A stretch of 64,000 nt of DNA from Algoriphagus vanfongensis DSM 17529 (GTDB lineage Bacteria > Bacteroidota > Bacteroidia > Cytophagales > Cyclobacteriaceae): NCBI RefSeq assembly GCF_000429465.1, contig NZ_AUBX01000014.1, positions 372,001 to 436,000 on the forward strand, read 5' to 3'. A model generated the notes under the pieces. The model made no database searches, had not been told where the DNA came from, and saw only the letters and a program-made list of their open reading frames with translations. Shown here in pieces: positions 42,681-54,038 of this stretch; position 1 is the first letter of the stretch; each line of letters opens with the position of its first letter. Made by a program: the position numbers and the translations under genes.

Positions 42681-42713
42681 AAAAAAACCACCCCATTTCT
42701 GAGGTGGTTTTTA
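42681..42713. terminator. Bidirectional terminator
   Basis: Arms AAAAACCACC (42683-42692) and GGTGGTTTTT (42703-42712) with A and T runs outside. It ends the plus-strand secreted-protein gene and, 55 bases past leuB, the ilv-leu operon. Confidence 0.8.
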
Positions 42714-42766
42714 GATATATAGAATTCAAGATTACAAATCTCGAATAGATAGTCTTTTCGGTTTAT

Positions 42767-43834
42767 TTACCCCAAAATCTTCGCAGCCAACCAATCGCCG
42801 ACTTCTGAAGTTTTGTAGGCTTTTCCGCCTTCTGCGATATCTTCGGTCACCACTCCCTCGGCAAGTGAAAGATTCACCACGTCAGAAATAGCTTTCGCTT
42901 CTTCTTTCATATCAAAAGCGTACTCAAACATCATTGCAGCAGAAAGAACTGTTGCTAATGGGTTTGCGATGTCCTTTCCGGCAGCTTGAGGATAAGATCC
43001 ATGAATCGGCTCAAACAATTTAACATTGGAACCCAAAGAAGCAGATGGCATCAAGCCCATAGAACCTGAAATCACAGAAGCTTCATCGGTCAATATATCA
43101 CCAAAAAGGTTTTCAGTGATCAATACGTCGTACGCTTTTGGCCATTGGATCAACCTCATCGCCACAGCATCTACGAATTCGTATTCCACTTTCACTTCTG
43201 GATACTCAGCTGCCAATTCCTGCACAGTTTCTCTCCACAATCTGGAAGTTGCCATCACGTTAGCTTTATCCACACAGGTCAAAACTTTTCTTCTCTTTTG
43301 CGCAGCTTCAAAGCCCATTCTCGCCAAACGAGTGATTTCTTCTTTGCTGTACACATTGGTATCAAAAGCTTTGGTTCCTTGCTCATTACGACCTCTAGGT
43401 TCACCAAAATAAACACCACCGGTCAATTCTCTGAAGAAAACGAAATCAACACCTTCTACTCTTTCCAATTTCAAAGGAGACTTATGCACCAAAGAAGGAA
43501 AGGTAAAAGTTGGTCTCACGTTGGCGAACAAGCCTAATTTTTGACGCATTCTCAACAAACCCTGCTCAGGACGAACCTTCGCTTTCGGGTCGTTGTCATA
43601 CTTCGGGTCTCCAATAGCACCGAAAAGCACTGCATCTGCAGCAGCGCAAACTTCGTGAGTTGCATCAGGATAAGGATCTCCGGTGGCATCGATTGCCGCA
43701 GCACCGACTACTCCTTCTTTGAAACTGATTTCATGGCCAAATTTCTGACCAACTGCTTTGACTACTTTGACTGCCTGAGCAATCACTTCTGGACCGATGC
43801 CGTCACCCGGCAACAGCGCGATATTCATTTCCAT
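42767..43834 (-). CDS. leuB: 3-isopropylmalate dehydrogenase
   Basis: A 355-residue LeuB that oxidises and decarboxylates 3-isopropylmalate with NAD. Motifs are [16 protein letters not shown], the substrate-binding [48 protein letters not shown], the metal-binding Asp residues in [26 protein letters not shown], and the NAD site [20 protein letters not shown]. It is the last gene of the operon and overlaps leuA2 by 32 bases. It may also act on citramalate-derived intermediates if leuA2 is a citramalate synthase. Confidence 0.96.
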   Translation of the reverse strand: MEMNIALLPGDGIGPEVIAQAVKVVKAVGQKFGHEISFKEGVVGAAAIDATGDPYPDATHEVCAAADAVLFGAIGDPKYDNDPKAKVRPEQGLLRMRQKLGLFANVRPTFTFPSLVHKSPLKLERVEGVDFVFFRELTGGVYFGEPRGRNEQGTKAFDTNVYSKEEITRLARMGFEAAQKRRKVLTCVDKANVMATSRLWRETVQELAAEYPEVKVEYEFVDAVAMRLIQWPKAYDVLITENLFGDILTDEASVISGSMGLMPSASLGSNVKLFEPIHGSYPQAAGKDIANPLATVLSAAMMFEYAFDMKEEAKAISDVVNLSLAEGVVTEDIAEGGKAYKTSEVGDWLAAKILG

Positions 43835-45389
43835 AGTAAGTGGATTCTTCTTTTTCTGGATTATAATTAATTGTTTCGATGATGTTGAGCATTTTTTCGG
43901 TAGCCATCATCGCAGCCACCGTCTGATCGGCATCTAGGCCTTTCGTTTTAAATATCTTTCCATAGTCCCAAGTGATGACCGTCTCTACAAAGGCATCAGT
44001 TTTTCCTCCCGGAGGAATGGACACATGGTAATCTGTCAACTTGGGAAGCTCTTTTCCCAGAGTTTTATAGATCTTTTTCAAAGCTTTCATGAAGGAGTCA
44101 TACTGACCGTCTCCGGTAGCAATTTCATCATAAAATTTACCGTGAATCTTCATTCTCAGCTGCACAGTTGGCTTCAGGCCTTTGGAGTGCGTCATGTGAT
44201 AGCCTTCGATGCTGATATCTTTGGAAATCGAGTTGTTTTGCAAGACATCAGAGATGATGTAAGGCAAATCCTCTGTGGTCACTCGCTCTTTTTTATCACC
44301 CAGTTCGATGATGCGCTGCGTCACTCGGGCCAGTTCATCTTTCTCCAATGAAATACCGAGTTCCTCCAAATTTTTGACAATGTTAGCCTTGCCAGAAGTT
44401 TTTCCTAAGGCATATTTTCTCTGACGACCAAATCGCTCGGGCATCAGATCATTGAAATACAGGTTCTTTTTGTTGTCTCCATCAGCGTGGATTCCTGCGG
44501 TCTGAGTAAAGACATTCTCACCGACTACAGGCTTGTTTGCAGGAATATGCTGCCCTGAAAACTGCTCCACTAATTTGGAAACACGGAAAATCTTCTGCTC
44601 CTGCACGCCAATCTCCAGGTCAGTGAAATCTTTGATCACAGCGATCACAGACTCTAAAGGAGCATTTCCGGCTCTTTCTCCCAAACCATTGATGGTCGTA
44701 TGAAGTCCTGAAGCACCGTGAAGCAAAGCCTCCATGACATTGGCCACGGAAAGATCGTAATCGTTGTGCGCATGAAAATCGAAATGGGCAGTTGGGAATT
44801 TCTCTCTGATTAATTCAAAATAGGCTCTGACCTCATCTGGAGAAAGCAAACCCAATGTATCGGGTAGCATGATTCTCTCTACAGGCTGTTTGGTCAAAAA
44901 CTCGATCAGGTTCAAGGTATATTCCCTTGAGTTCCTCATTCCGTTGGACCAGTCTTCCAGATAGACATTGACAGCAACTCCATTCTTTCTGGCGTAGTTG
45001 ATTGACTCTTCTATCGCTGTGAAATGCTGCTCTGGAGTTTTTTTCAATTGATGGACCAAATGATTCAAAGAGCCTTTGGTCAACAAATTCAATACTTTGG
45101 CTCCCGCAGAAAGTATCCAATCCACAGAAGCAGGCGTATCTACAAAGCCCAATACCTCCACACGATCCAAATACCCCTTTTGGGCAGCCCATTGGGTGAT
45201 TTTCTGAACACCTTCCAATTCCCCATCAGAAACACGAGCCGATGCCACTTCTATCCTATCGACTTTGAGTTCGTCGAGTAGTAGTTTGGCTATCTGTAGT
45301 TTTTCTGAAGGCAAAAAGGAAACTCCTGAGGTCTGTTCTCCATCCCTCAGGGTAGTATCCATGATTTCTATTTTGCGATTAGCCGTCAT
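43803..45389 (-). CDS. Second 2-isopropylmalate synthase-family enzyme (LeuA2 or citramalate synthase)
   Basis: A 528-residue HMGL-like synthase with a C-terminal LeuA allosteric domain. The metal and catalytic motifs are [47 protein letters not shown] and [11 protein letters not shown]. It differs from the first LeuA in the operon, having [15 protein letters not shown] where LeuA has [15 protein letters not shown]. The substrate could be 2-oxoisovalerate or pyruvate; with pyruvate it would be a citramalate synthase feeding isoleucine through LeuBCD. It sits between leuD and leuB. Confidence 0.85.
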   Translation of the reverse strand: MTANRKIEIMDTTLRDGEQTSGVSFLPSEKLQIAKLLLDELKVDRIEVASARVSDGELEGVQKITQWAAQKGYLDRVEVLGFVDTPASVDWILSAGAKVLNLLTKGSLNHLVHQLKKTPEQHFTAIEESINYARKNGVAVNVYLEDWSNGMRNSREYTLNLIEFLTKQPVERIMLPDTLGLLSPDEVRAYFELIREKFPTAHFDFHAHNDYDLSVANVMEALLHGASGLHTTINGLGERAGNAPLESVIAVIKDFTDLEIGVQEQKIFRVSKLVEQFSGQHIPANKPVVGENVFTQTAGIHADGDNKKNLYFNDLMPERFGRQRKYALGKTSGKANIVKNLEELGISLEKDELARVTQRIIELGDKKERVTTEDLPYIISDVLQNNSISKDISIEGYHMTHSKGLKPTVQLRMKIHGKFYDEIATGDGQYDSFMKALKKIYKTLGKELPKLTDYHVSIPPGGKTDAFVETVITWDYGKIFKTKGLDADQTVAAMMATEKMLNIIETINYNPEKEESTYYGNEYRAVAG

Positions 45390-45409
45390 TCGAATTGGAT
45401 TCGGGTCGC

Positions 45410-46000
45410 TTAGCGATCAGCTACAAATGCGTCGATTTCTGATGACATATTCAACAAGTAGTCGATGTCATCAAATCCGTTTTGCATGTTACTTTTCTTG
45501 TATTCGTTGATGTCGAAAGATTCAGATTCACCAGTTGACAAAAGAGTGATCTTTTGCTCCGGCAAATTAACCTCGATCTCGGTACTTGGATCTGCCTCGA
45601 TGGCAGAAAGCAATTTGTCGGCGAATTCAGGAGACACTGTCACAGGTAGGACTCCAATATTCAGACAGTTATTTTTGAAAATATCTGCGAAGAAGCTGGA
45701 AACTACGCATCTGAATCCATAATCATAGATCGCCCAAACTGCGTGCTCGCGGCTGGAGCCAGAACCGAAGTTTTTGCCTGAAACCAAGATTTTTCCGCTG
45801 TAGGTAGGATCATTGAGCACGAAATCCGGCTTGGGATTTCCTTCCACGTCATATCTCCAGTCACGGAATAGATTATCTCCAAAACCAGCTCTTTCTGTTG
45901 CTTTCAAGAAACGGGCGGGGATGATTTGATCCGTATCCACATTCTCTGTAGGCAAAGGCACCGCAGTGCTGGTCAATACTGTAAATTTATCGTAAGCCAT
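45410..46000 (-). CDS. leuD: 3-isopropylmalate dehydratase small subunit
   Basis: A 196-residue LeuD. The swivelling domain carries NVDTDQIIPARFLK, the GSGSSREHAVWAIYDYGFRCVVSSFFADIFKNNCLNIGVLPV block and VNLPEQKITL. It forms the isomerase with LeuC. The spacing in the operon is 43 bases from leuC and 20 bases to leuA2. Confidence 0.96.
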   Translation of the reverse strand: MAYDKFTVLTSTAVPLPTENVDTDQIIPARFLKATERAGFGDNLFRDWRYDVEGNPKPDFVLNDPTYSGKILVSGKNFGSGSSREHAVWAIYDYGFRCVVSSFFADIFKNNCLNIGVLPVTVSPEFADKLLSAIEADPSTEIEVNLPEQKITLLSTGESESFDINEYKKSNMQNGFDDIDYLLNMSSEIDAFVADR

Positions 46001-46043
46001 TTTTTATCGAATTGTAAAATTGAAAGATTGGAAAATTGAAAAA

Positions 46044-47450
46044 TTAATTTTCAAATACTTCCCTTGGGTCAGTGATCTTTCCAGTTACGGCAACTGCGGC
46101 CACGGTCAGAGGAGATGCCAACATGGTTCTCGCTCCTGGTCCTTGACGGCCCTCGAAGTTTCTGTTTGAGGTAGACACTGCATATTTGCCAGCTGGGATT
46201 TTATCATCGTTCATCGCCAGACATGCTGAGCAGCCCGGTTGGCGCAATTCAAAACCTGCTTCTTCCAAGATTTTTACCAAACCTTCCTCGTGAGCCTGTT
46301 TTTCTACCTCTCTTGATCCCGGAACGATCCAAGCCGTGATATTTTCTGCTTTTTTGCGTCCTTTTACAAATTCCGCAACAGCTCGGATATCTTCGATTCG
46401 ACCATTGGTACAAGATCCTACGAATACATAATCCACCTGCTTGCCTTTGACTGGCTCACCTGGCTGAAAACCCATGTAGGTTAGGGATTTCAAATAAGAA
46501 GTCTTGTTGGAACCTTCCATGCCATCTGTAGTAGGAATGCTGCCTACCACTTTGATTCCCATACCTGGGTTGGTACCATAGGTAATCATCGGCTCGATAT
46601 CAGCAGCATCAAAGTTATATTCTTTATCAAAAGAAGCTCCTTCGTCAGTTTTCAAGGTTTTCCAATAAGCCACTGCCTTATCCCACTCTTCACCCTTTGG
46701 AGCATATTGCTTTCCTTCTAGGTAGTCGAAGGTAGTTTGGTCTGGAGCAATCAATCCTCCACGAGCCCCCATTTCGATGGACATGTTACAGATGGTCATT
46801 CTGGCTTCCATAGATAGGCTTTGGATCGCAGATCCAGCGTATTCTACAAAGTAACCCGTAGCTCCTGCAGCAGAGATTTTGGAAATGATATACAGGATAA
46901 TATCCTTGGAGGTCACTCCTTTGCCAAGCTCACCTTCTACAGAAATCCGCATTTTCTTAGGCTTGGACTGCATGATGCACTGTGTCGCAAAGACCATTTC
47001 AACTTCAGAAGTACCGATGCCAAAAGCAATAGCTCCAAAAGCGCCGTGTGTAGAGGTATGAGAGTCTCCACAAACGATAGTCATACCTGGCTGGGTCACT
47101 CCCAGTTCAGGTCCGATCACGTGAACGATCCCGTGATGGGAAGTCCCCAAATCATGCAGTTCAACTCCATATTTATTACAATTTTCACGGAGCTTTTCTA
47201 CCTGCATTCGAGAAAGCTTGTCCTTAATTGTCTGATCTTGGTCGATCGTCGGGACATTGTGATCAGGTGTAGCAATGGTACGATGCGGATATTTCACACC
47301 GATGCCTCTTTTCTCCAAGTTGAGAAATGCTACAGGGGAGGTCACTTCATGGATAAAATGCTTATCGATGAAGAAAACGTCTGGACCCGCAGGCACGGAT
47401 TTGACCACGTGGGAATCCCAGACTTTATCAAATAATGTTGTCTTTTCCAT
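46044..47450 (-). CDS. leuC: 3-isopropylmalate dehydratase large subunit
   Basis: A 468-residue aconitase-family protein. The 4Fe-4S ligands are the Cys of [12 protein letters not shown] and the pair in [11 protein letters not shown]. Other motifs are [39 protein letters not shown] and [19 protein letters not shown]. It isomerises 2- to 3-isopropylmalate with LeuD. Located 2 bases after leuA. Confidence 0.96.
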   Translation of the reverse strand: MEKTTLFDKVWDSHVVKSVPAGPDVFFIDKHFIHEVTSPVAFLNLEKRGIGVKYPHRTIATPDHNVPTIDQDQTIKDKLSRMQVEKLRENCNKYGVELHDLGTSHHGIVHVIGPELGVTQPGMTIVCGDSHTSTHGAFGAIAFGIGTSEVEMVFATQCIMQSKPKKMRISVEGELGKGVTSKDIILYIISKISAAGATGYFVEYAGSAIQSLSMEARMTICNMSIEMGARGGLIAPDQTTFDYLEGKQYAPKGEEWDKAVAYWKTLKTDEGASFDKEYNFDAADIEPMITYGTNPGMGIKVVGSIPTTDGMEGSNKTSYLKSLTYMGFQPGEPVKGKQVDYVFVGSCTNGRIEDIRAVAEFVKGRKKAENITAWIVPGSREVEKQAHEEGLVKILEEAGFELRQPGCSACLAMNDDKIPAGKYAVSTSNRNFEGRQGPGARTMLASPLTVAAVAVTGKITDPREVFEN

Positions 47451-47452
47451 AA

Positions 47453-48961
47453 TTAGGCAGTCGCGTATTCTTTGACTGGTATTTTGTTCAATGCATCTAC
47501 AAAGGCTTGTGCGGAAGCCAAGACGATGTCTTGGTTGGAAGCAAACCCATAATAAGGCTTCTCTGACTTGATCAATCTCATGTGGACTTTGGCCACATCA
47601 TCCGAACCGTGGGTGATGGCCTGAATCAGGAATTCTTCCAAATCCACTTGTGGCTTAACTATCTGCTCGATGGACTTCAGCACGGCATCCACCGGACCCA
47701 CGCCTGTGGAAGCTGCAGTATAAGAGTCGCTTCCGATTTTGAGAGATACTTCTGCTTTGATTTCACCATTGGAAGAGTAGGAAATTTCGCCCAATTCGAT
47801 AAAATTGGATTCATCCATGTATTTCCCAACCAACTCAAGTAAATCTTTTCTTCCGATATCTCTTTTGGAATCTGCCAAAACCAAGAAAGCTTCATAAACT
47901 TCTCTCAGCTCTTCTCCTTCTAGTTCCACTCCCAATGCATCCAAGTGATGCTTCAAAGCAGCCCTACCAGAACGAGCAGTCAATACAATTGAAGATTCTT
48001 CAACACCCACTTCTTTCGGGTCGATGATCTCGTAGTTTTCTCGATGCTTCAATACACCATCCTGATGGATTCCAGATGAGTGAGCAAAAGCATTTCTACC
48101 TACGATTGCCTTGTTTGGTTGCACAGGCATATTCATCAACTTGGAAACCAAGCGGCTGGTATTGTAGATTTTTGGGGTCACGATATCTGTATGAACAGGG
48201 ATGGATTGATGACACTTGATCGCCATCACCACTTCTTCCATGGAAGTATTTCCTGCTCTTTCACCGATACCATTGATGGTAACCTCCACTTGACGAGCTC
48301 CATGCTGCACACCTGCTACGGTATTGGCTGTAGCCATCCCCAAATCATTATGGCAATGTGTTGCGATGATTGCCTTGTCAATGTTAGGCACATTGTTTTT
48401 CAAACTGGAGATAATCGCACCGTATTGCTCCGGAAGACAATAGCCCGTCGTATCTGGAATATTGACCACGGTAGCTCCGGCTTTGATCACCTCTTCGATG
48501 ATTTTGCAAAGGAAGTCCGGCTCAGATCGGCCTGCATCCTCTGCGTAGAATTCCACATCGTCTACAAAGTTTCTGGCAAACTTGACCGCTGCTACTCCCC
48601 GACGAATGATCTCATCGGGGGTAGAGCGCAATTTGTACTGGATGTGATACGGTGAAACACCAATCCCTGTGTGAATACGCCCTTTTTTGGCGTATTTGAG
48701 AGCTGCTGCTGCGACTTCAATATCCTTTTCTACTGCTCTGGAAAGGGCACAAATAATAGGATTAGAAACCGCTTTTGATATTTCCTGAACAGAATTAAAA
48801 TCACCTGGACTGGAAATTGGAAATCCAGCCTCGATGATATCTACTCCCAGTTCTTCCAAAGCTTTCGCCACCACTATTTTTTCCTGGGTGTTCAATTGAC
48901 ATCCCGGCACTTGCTCCCCGTCTCTTAGGGTCGTATCAAATATCCACAGCTTGTCACTCAT
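47453..48961 (-). CDS. leuA: 2-isopropylmalate synthase
   Basis: A 502-residue LeuA that condenses acetyl-CoA with 2-oxoisovalerate, the committed step to leucine. Motifs are [82 protein letters not shown] and [18 protein letters not shown]. The C-terminal regulatory domain (about 385-502) gives leucine feedback. It follows ilvC by 18 bases. Confidence 0.96.
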   Translation of the reverse strand: MSDKLWIFDTTLRDGEQVPGCQLNTQEKIVVAKALEELGVDIIEAGFPISSPGDFNSVQEISKAVSNPIICALSRAVEKDIEVAAAALKYAKKGRIHTGIGVSPYHIQYKLRSTPDEIIRRGVAAVKFARNFVDDVEFYAEDAGRSEPDFLCKIIEEVIKAGATVVNIPDTTGYCLPEQYGAIISSLKNNVPNIDKAIIATHCHNDLGMATANTVAGVQHGARQVEVTINGIGERAGNTSMEEVVMAIKCHQSIPVHTDIVTPKIYNTSRLVSKLMNMPVQPNKAIVGRNAFAHSSGIHQDGVLKHRENYEIIDPKEVGVEESSIVLTARSGRAALKHHLDALGVELEGEELREVYEAFLVLADSKRDIGRKDLLELVGKYMDESNFIELGEISYSSNGEIKAEVSLKIGSDSYTAASTGVGPVDAVLKSIEQIVKPQVDLEEFLIQAITHGSDDVAKVHMRLIKSEKPYYGFASNQDIVLASAQAFVDALNKIPVKEYATA

Positions 48962-48979
48962 AATCTTAAGGTTTGGGTT

Positions 48980-50023
48980 TTAGTTATTTTCTGGTCTCAA
49001 CTGACGGACGACCGCACCGGCCTGCCACATTTCAGACTCTCTCAATTCTTTCAATTCTTCTTCCAACTTCTCTCTGTAATCAGTTTTAGAGTTGGAGTCG
49101 ATAGACTTTTGAGCTTCTTTACCAGTTTTCACAGAATCATACAATTCTTCAAATACAGGCTTGGTTGCATCTCTGAAAGGCTTCCACCAATCCAAAGCAC
49201 CGCGCTGAGCTGTCGTAGAGCAGTTAGCATACATCCAGTCCATTCCGTTCTCAGCTACCAATGGCATCAAAGACTGAGTCAATTCTTCAACAGTCTCGTT
49301 GAAAGCCTCAGATGGAGTGTGACCATTTGCTCTCAATACTTCGTACTGTGCAGCAAAGATTCCTTGGATAGCACCCATCAAAGTACCTCTTTCACCTGTC
49401 AAATCGGAAGTCACCTCACGGTAGAAGTCAGTTTCGAACAAGTATCCCGAACCAACACCGATACCCAAAGCAACAACTCTGTCTTTGGCTTTTCCAGTTC
49501 CATCTTGATAGATAGCGAAAGAAGAGTTCAATCCTCTACCTTCTACAAACATTCTTCTCAAAGATGTACCAGAGCCCTTAGGTGCAACCAAGATCACGTC
49601 CACATCTGCTGGAGGAATTATTCCGGTTTTCTCTTTGTAAGTCACGCCAAATCCGTGAGAGAAATACAAAGCTTTGCCTGGAGTCAGGTGCTTTTTGACA
49701 GTTGGCCAAAGAGAAATCTGACCAGCATCAGAAAGCAAATACTGAAGGATGGTGCCTTTTTCACAAGCTTCCTCCAATTCAAACAGGGTCTCACCTGGTA
49801 CCCAGCCATCAGCGACAGCTTTGTCCCAAGTTTTGGAGCCTTTTCTTTGGCCCACGATGACGTTGAAGCCATTGTCCTTCAAGTTCAGAGCTTGACCTGG
49901 ACCTTGTACACCATAGCCCAGCACGGCGATCACTTCGTCTTTCAATACTTCACGTGCTTTTTCCAGAGGAAATTCCTCTCTGGTCACTACGTTTTCTTCA
50001 ACGTTACCAAATTTCAATTTCAT
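48980..50023 (-). CDS. ilvC: Ketol-acid reductoisomerase
   Basis: A 347-residue IlvC, shared by the valine, leucine and isoleucine pathways. The NADPH fold has VLGYGVQGPGQALNLKDNG, with QRKGSKTW at the cofactor-specificity loop. Active-site parts are FSHGFGVTY, VAPKGSGTSLRRMFVEGRG, the metal-binding SDLTGERGTLMGAIQGIFAAQYE, and a C-terminal knotted domain ending around CSTTAQRGALDWWKPF. The length is slightly above the usual class I. Confidence 0.96.
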   Translation of the reverse strand: MKLKFGNVEENVVTREEFPLEKAREVLKDEVIAVLGYGVQGPGQALNLKDNGFNVIVGQRKGSKTWDKAVADGWVPGETLFELEEACEKGTILQYLLSDAGQISLWPTVKKHLTPGKALYFSHGFGVTYKEKTGIIPPADVDVILVAPKGSGTSLRRMFVEGRGLNSSFAIYQDGTGKAKDRVVALGIGVGSGYLFETDFYREVTSDLTGERGTLMGAIQGIFAAQYEVLRANGHTPSEAFNETVEELTQSLMPLVAENGMDWMYANCSTTAQRGALDWWKPFRDATKPVFEELYDSVKTGKEAQKSIDSNSKTDYREKLEEELKELRESEMWQAGAVVRQLRPENN

Positions 50024-50062
50024 AAGATAGGTATTAATATTAAGAGTTTGATTTTCAATAAT

Positions 50063-50563
50063 TTACTTCACAAAAGAATCAATTGTCAGCATGCGCTTGG
50101 CGACAGCGACCCGACCTGACCTGGCAAATTCCAAGAGATCATATTCTTTCAAGATTTCCAGCAGCTCTCGGGTTTGCTCTTTATGCCCTGTGAGCTCTAG
50201 GACGACAAATTCCTTTTCGGCAGCGATGATCCGTGCATTGTGTTGGCGGATGATTTTCTCCAATCCTCCGTCAAGTTTGGCCACAGGAATCTTGTAAAGT
50301 GCGATTTCCTGATAGACCACGGCATCGTCTTCGTGATGAAAGGCCTTGATCACATCGATGATTTTTTCGATTTGATTGACCAGCTGGATGACGGTCTCTT
50401 CTGTAGCCGTCACCTCGATCGTGATACGATGGATGCCCGGAAGTCTACTTTCTGAGGCCGTGAGTGCATCGATATTGATCCCCCTTCTGGTGAAAATAAT
50501 GGTGATGCGATTGAGAATACCGATGAAATTTTCGGTAATAACAAAGATGGTATAACGCTTCAT
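50063..50563 (-). CDS. ilvN: Acetolactate synthase small (regulatory) subunit
   Basis: A 166-residue subunit. The N-terminal ACT domain (1-75: YTIFVITENFIGILNRITIIFTRRGINIDALTASES) binds valine for feedback inhibition. The C-terminal domain (80-160) includes IIAAEKEFVVLELTGHKEQTRELLEILKEYDLLEFARSGRVAV. It is required for full activity of IlvB, whose gene ends 6 bases before its start. Confidence 0.95.
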   Translation of the reverse strand: MKRYTIFVITENFIGILNRITIIFTRRGINIDALTASESRLPGIHRITIEVTATEETVIQLVNQIEKIIDVIKAFHHEDDAVVYQEIALYKIPVAKLDGGLEKIIRQHNARIIAAEKEFVVLELTGHKEQTRELLEILKEYDLLEFARSGRVAVAKRMLTIDSFVK

Positions 50564-50569
50564 AGGCTT

Positions 50570-52264
50570 TTAGCTTAATCTGACTTCCTCCACCGAACAG
50601 CCGGTGGCGATCATAGGAAATACATTATCTTCTTTTTCCACAACTACTTCCAAGAAGTATGGTCCGTCATGGATCAACATATCTTCGATAGCTTCTTTGA
50701 GACCTTCACGGGCAGACACTTTCTGAGCTGCTATGCCGTAGGCTTCTGCTATTTTGATAAAATCAGGATTGTCTAATTCGGTAAAAGAATAGCGCTTATC
50801 AAAGAACATCTGCTGCCATTGTCTTACCATTCCGAGGTAATTGTTATTGAGCAAAACGACTTTGACGGGGGCCTTAGTCTGCATGATGGTACCCAGCTCT
50901 TGAATCGTCATCTGGATCCCGCCATCTCCTACCACACAGACTACTTGTCTGGAATAGTCATACATCTGAGCTCCCAAAGCCGCCGGAAGTGCAAATCCCA
51001 TCGTTCCCAAGCCACCAGAGGTCACTTGAGTTCTGGTCTTTTTATAGTTGAAATACCTCCAGGCTATCATCTGGTGCTGCCCTACATCGGTGACCAAAAC
51101 AGCATCATCCGCTTTGTATTGATTGACCTGATTGATTACTTCACCCATCGTCAGTCCATTTTTGGTCGGGGTGATATCATGCTGCATGACGGCATCCTTC
51201 TCCATTTTTTCAAGGTCTCGGAATTTGCCGATCCACTCATCATGGGTCTTCGCTTCCACTTCTGCTGTCAGCATGGATAGACTTTCTTTGCAATCCCCAT
51301 GTACAGGGACATCTGCCTTCACATTCTTATTGATCTCTGCTGCGTCTAGCTCCAAGTGAATGACTTTGGCCTGCTTGGCATATCGCTTCAGATCACCCGT
51401 CACCCGATCGTCAAATCTCATCCCAACCGCTATCAATACATCGCATTGATTGGTCAGCAGATTGGGTGCGTAGTTACCATGCATTCCTAGTTTCCCTACA
51501 TAATTTGGGTGATCCTGAGACAATGCTCCAGAACCCAACAAAGTAGAAGCTGCAGGAATGCCAGATTTGTCGAGGAAAAACTTCAATTCCGCTTCTGCTT
51601 TCCCCAAAACAACCCCTTGCCCAAACAGGACATAGGGACGCTCTGCTTGATTGATCAATTCGGCAGCTTGCTGGATTGCTGTCTTTTCGACAGGTATATG
51701 GGTCTTGTATGATCTAAAACCTAAACATGGCGCGTAATTCATCTCCCCAAAGTCAGTCTGGGCGTTTTTTGTAATATCGATCAGGACTGGACCTGGCCTA
51801 CCGGAGCGGGCGATAAAAAAGCCTTTGGCAATAGCTGGAGCAATGTCTTCTACACGCTGCACCTGAATATTCCATTTAGTGCCAGGCATAGACATGCCTA
51901 CCACGTCTGTCTCTTGAAATGCATCAGTCCCCAATAGATGAGCTGCCACTTGTCCGGTGATACAGACCAATGGCGTGCTATCGATCAAGGCATCAGCCAA
52001 ACCGGTGATCAGATTAGTCGCACCTGGACCAGAAGTTGCCAGACAGACACCGACCTTGCCGGAGACTCGCGCATAGCCTTGCGCCGCATGGATTGCTCCT
52101 TGCTCATGGCGCGTCAGCACATGTTTGATTTGTTCATGATAGTCGTACAATGCATCATAAGTAGGCATAATGGCTCCACCGGGGTAGCCAAAGATGATTT
52201 CCGCCTGCTCAGCAATCAGGGATTGGACAATAATATCCGCTCCTCTGGTCATTGTTCCCTTCAT
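50570..52264 (-). CDS. ilvB: Acetolactate synthase large (catalytic) subunit
   Basis: A 564-residue thiamine-diphosphate enzyme. The N-terminal domain has the catalytic Glu in EIIFGYPGGAIMPTYDALYD and RHEQGAIHAAQGYARVSGKVGVCLATSGPGATNLITGLADA. The C-terminal ThDP/Mg site is VVCVVGDGGIQMTIQELGTIMQTKAPVKVVLLNNNYLGMVRQWQ. It condenses two pyruvates, or pyruvate and 2-oxobutyrate. Located 4 bases after ilvD. Confidence 0.96.
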   Translation of the reverse strand: MKGTMTRGADIIVQSLIAEQAEIIFGYPGGAIMPTYDALYDYHEQIKHVLTRHEQGAIHAAQGYARVSGKVGVCLATSGPGATNLITGLADALIDSTPLVCITGQVAAHLLGTDAFQETDVVGMSMPGTKWNIQVQRVEDIAPAIAKGFFIARSGRPGPVLIDITKNAQTDFGEMNYAPCLGFRSYKTHIPVEKTAIQQAAELINQAERPYVLFGQGVVLGKAEAELKFFLDKSGIPAASTLLGSGALSQDHPNYVGKLGMHGNYAPNLLTNQCDVLIAVGMRFDDRVTGDLKRYAKQAKVIHLELDAAEINKNVKADVPVHGDCKESLSMLTAEVEAKTHDEWIGKFRDLEKMEKDAVMQHDITPTKNGLTMGEVINQVNQYKADDAVLVTDVGQHQMIAWRYFNYKKTRTQVTSGGLGTMGFALPAALGAQMYDYSRQVVCVVGDGGIQMTIQELGTIMQTKAPVKVVLLNNNYLGMVRQWQQMFFDKRYSFTELDNPDFIKIAEAYGIAAQKVSAREGLKEAIEDMLIHDGPYFLEVVVEKEDNVFPMIATGCSVEEVRLS

Positions 52265-52268
52265 AGGC

Positions 52269-53948
52269 TTAGAATTTATCTGTCACACAGCCTTCAGAAG
52301 CTGAGGACACTAGTTTGTTGTATTTTTTTAGAGTTCCCTGAAGTGCAGACATATCTGGCTGCTTCCAGGATTTTCTTCTTTCTGCCAATTCATCATCGCT
52401 GACATCTACCGTCAGCTGGAGATTGTCTGCATCGATGGTGATCTTATCTCCGTTTTGGATCAAGCCAATAGGTCCGCCGCTGTATGCTTCCGGAGTCACA
52501 TGACCTACTACAAATCCATGCGTCCCACCGGAAAATCTACCATCTGTGATCAAAGCCACATCGGATCCCAGACCTGCCCCGATAATCATGGAGGTAGGCT
52601 TTAGCATCTCTGGCATTCCCGGCCCACCCTTTGGACCGATATTACGGATCACAATCACTTCACCTTTTTCGATTTTATGATCGCGGATAGCATCATTCGC
52701 CTCTTGCTCCGAGTCAAACACATGAGCCGGGCCTGTAAATGAACTACCTTCTTTTCCGGTGATTTTAGCTACCGCGCCTTCTGGAGCTAGATTTCCAGAC
52801 AATACACATAGGTGACCAGTTGCCTTGATCGGTGTTTCCAAAGGATGAATCACATTCACCATAGAAACGGTCACAGGCTCTATGTCTTTTAGATTTTCTT
52901 CCAAAGTTTTTCCGGTAACCGTCAGGCAGTCCCCATGAAGGAATCCATTCTGAAGCATGTATTTCATAAATGCAGGCACTCCACCTTGCTCGTGAAGATC
53001 CTCCATCATGAACTTACCAGATGGCTTGAAGTCACCTAGCATCGGCACTCTTGCATTGATTTCTTTGAAATCTTCGATAGTGAAATCCACTCCGGCAGTT
53101 CTTGCTATTGCAATGATGTGCATGACTGCATTCGTACTTCCACCCAAAGCGATTGCCACTACCACAGCATTTTCTATACTTTTTCTGGTGATGATATCGC
53201 TTGGCTTGATATCCTTTTCCAAAAGGATCTTCATGTACTTATTGACCTCACGGCATTCTCTCAGTTTCTCAGGAGAATTCGCAGGATAAGAGGAAGAGTA
53301 AGGCAGAGACATTCCCATTGCTTCGATAGCCGAAGACATGGTATTTGCAGTGTACATCCCGCCACAGGCCCCTTTTCCTGGACATGCATTACGGATGACA
53401 CCGTCATAGTCCTCATCGGAAATATTTCCGTTGACGCGCTTTCCGAATGCTTCAAATGCAGAGACGATATTGAGTTTCTCTCCTTTATAATGTCCAGAAG
53501 CGATCGTCCCCCCATAGACCATGATTGCAGGTCTATTGGTTCGGATCATTCCCATGAGTGCTCCCGGCATGTTTTTATCACATCCAGCGACAGCTACCGT
53601 ACCATCGAAGGAGTGGCCGATGATAAAGGATTCAATGGAATCTGCGATAATTTCTCTGGAGACCAAAGAATAGCGCATACCCAAGGTTCCCATGGTCGTA
53701 CCATCCGAGACTCCAATGGTATTAAAAATTAAACCGGTCAGATCGTGCTCTTGTGAGGAAGCTTTGATCAGACCGGCAAAGTCATTCAGGTGCATATTGC
53801 AGGGATTACTTTCATAGCCGCAACTGGCTATCCCTACAAATGGCTGTTTCATCTTTTTATCACTCAAACCAGTAGCATACAACATCGCCATCCCGGCAGG
53901 ATGCTCTTGATTGTCACTGATCTCCCAACTGTACTTTTTCAGGGTCAT
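52269..53948 (-). CDS. ilvD: Dihydroxy-acid dehydratase
   Basis: A 559-residue IlvD. The iron-sulfur ligands are in [30 protein letters not shown] and [33 protein letters not shown]. Other motifs are [29 protein letters not shown] and LAERRKSW. It makes the 2-oxo acids that precede valine, isoleucine and leucine. It is the first structural gene of the ilvDBNC-leuACD-leuA2-leuB operon, and its ATG lies 18 bases after the attenuator. Confidence 0.96.
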   Translation of the reverse strand: MTLKKYSWEISDNQEHPAGMAMLYATGLSDKKMKQPFVGIASCGYESNPCNMHLNDFAGLIKASSQEHDLTGLIFNTIGVSDGTTMGTLGMRYSLVSREIIADSIESFIIGHSFDGTVAVAGCDKNMPGALMGMIRTNRPAIMVYGGTIASGHYKGEKLNIVSAFEAFGKRVNGNISDEDYDGVIRNACPGKGACGGMYTANTMSSAIEAMGMSLPYSSSYPANSPEKLRECREVNKYMKILLEKDIKPSDIITRKSIENAVVVAIALGGSTNAVMHIIAIARTAGVDFTIEDFKEINARVPMLGDFKPSGKFMMEDLHEQGGVPAFMKYMLQNGFLHGDCLTVTGKTLEENLKDIEPVTVSMVNVIHPLETPIKATGHLCVLSGNLAPEGAVAKITGKEGSSFTGPAHVFDSEQEANDAIRDHKIEKGEVIVIRNIGPKGGPGMPEMLKPTSMIIGAGLGSDVALITDGRFSGGTHGFVVGHVTPEAYSGGPIGLIQNGDKITIDADNLQLTVDVSDDELAERRKSWKQPDMSALQGTLKKYNKLVSSASEGCVTDKF

Positions 53949-53966
53949 AATTAGTTTTTGGGGTAT

Positions 53967-53996
53967 AAAAAAAGTGCCTCATTGGGCGAGGCACTT
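53967..53996 (-). terminator. Attenuator terminator of the ilv-leu operon
   Basis: On the minus strand AAGTGCCTC (53996-53988), loop GCCCAAT, GAGGCACTT (53980-53972), then a seven-T run: a strong intrinsic terminator 18 bases upstream of ilvD. There is no complete gene between it and the promoter other than the leader peptide, so it can only act as a regulated terminator. Confidence 0.88.
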
Positions 53997-54027
53997 ATGT
54001 TTTTTATTTGATTTAAGATAATAGTCT

Positions 54028-54036
54028 AGTGCCTCA
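54028..54036 (-). promoter_or_regulatory. Antiterminator arm of the ilv-leu attenuator
   Basis: TGAGGCACT, starting two bases after the leader stop codon, repeats the 3' arm of the terminator (53981-53973). It can therefore pair with the 5' arm (AAGTGCCTC) instead, which would prevent terminator formation. A CTCATT segment in the leader coding region (54053-54048) can in turn pair with AATGTGAG (54040-54033), giving the protector hairpin. Confidence 0.75.
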
Positions 54037-54038
54037 CA

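Noticed and set aside
49109..50119. 336-codon open frame opposite ilvC
   Set aside because: It covers a fully conserved ilvC gene and shows no independent homology features.
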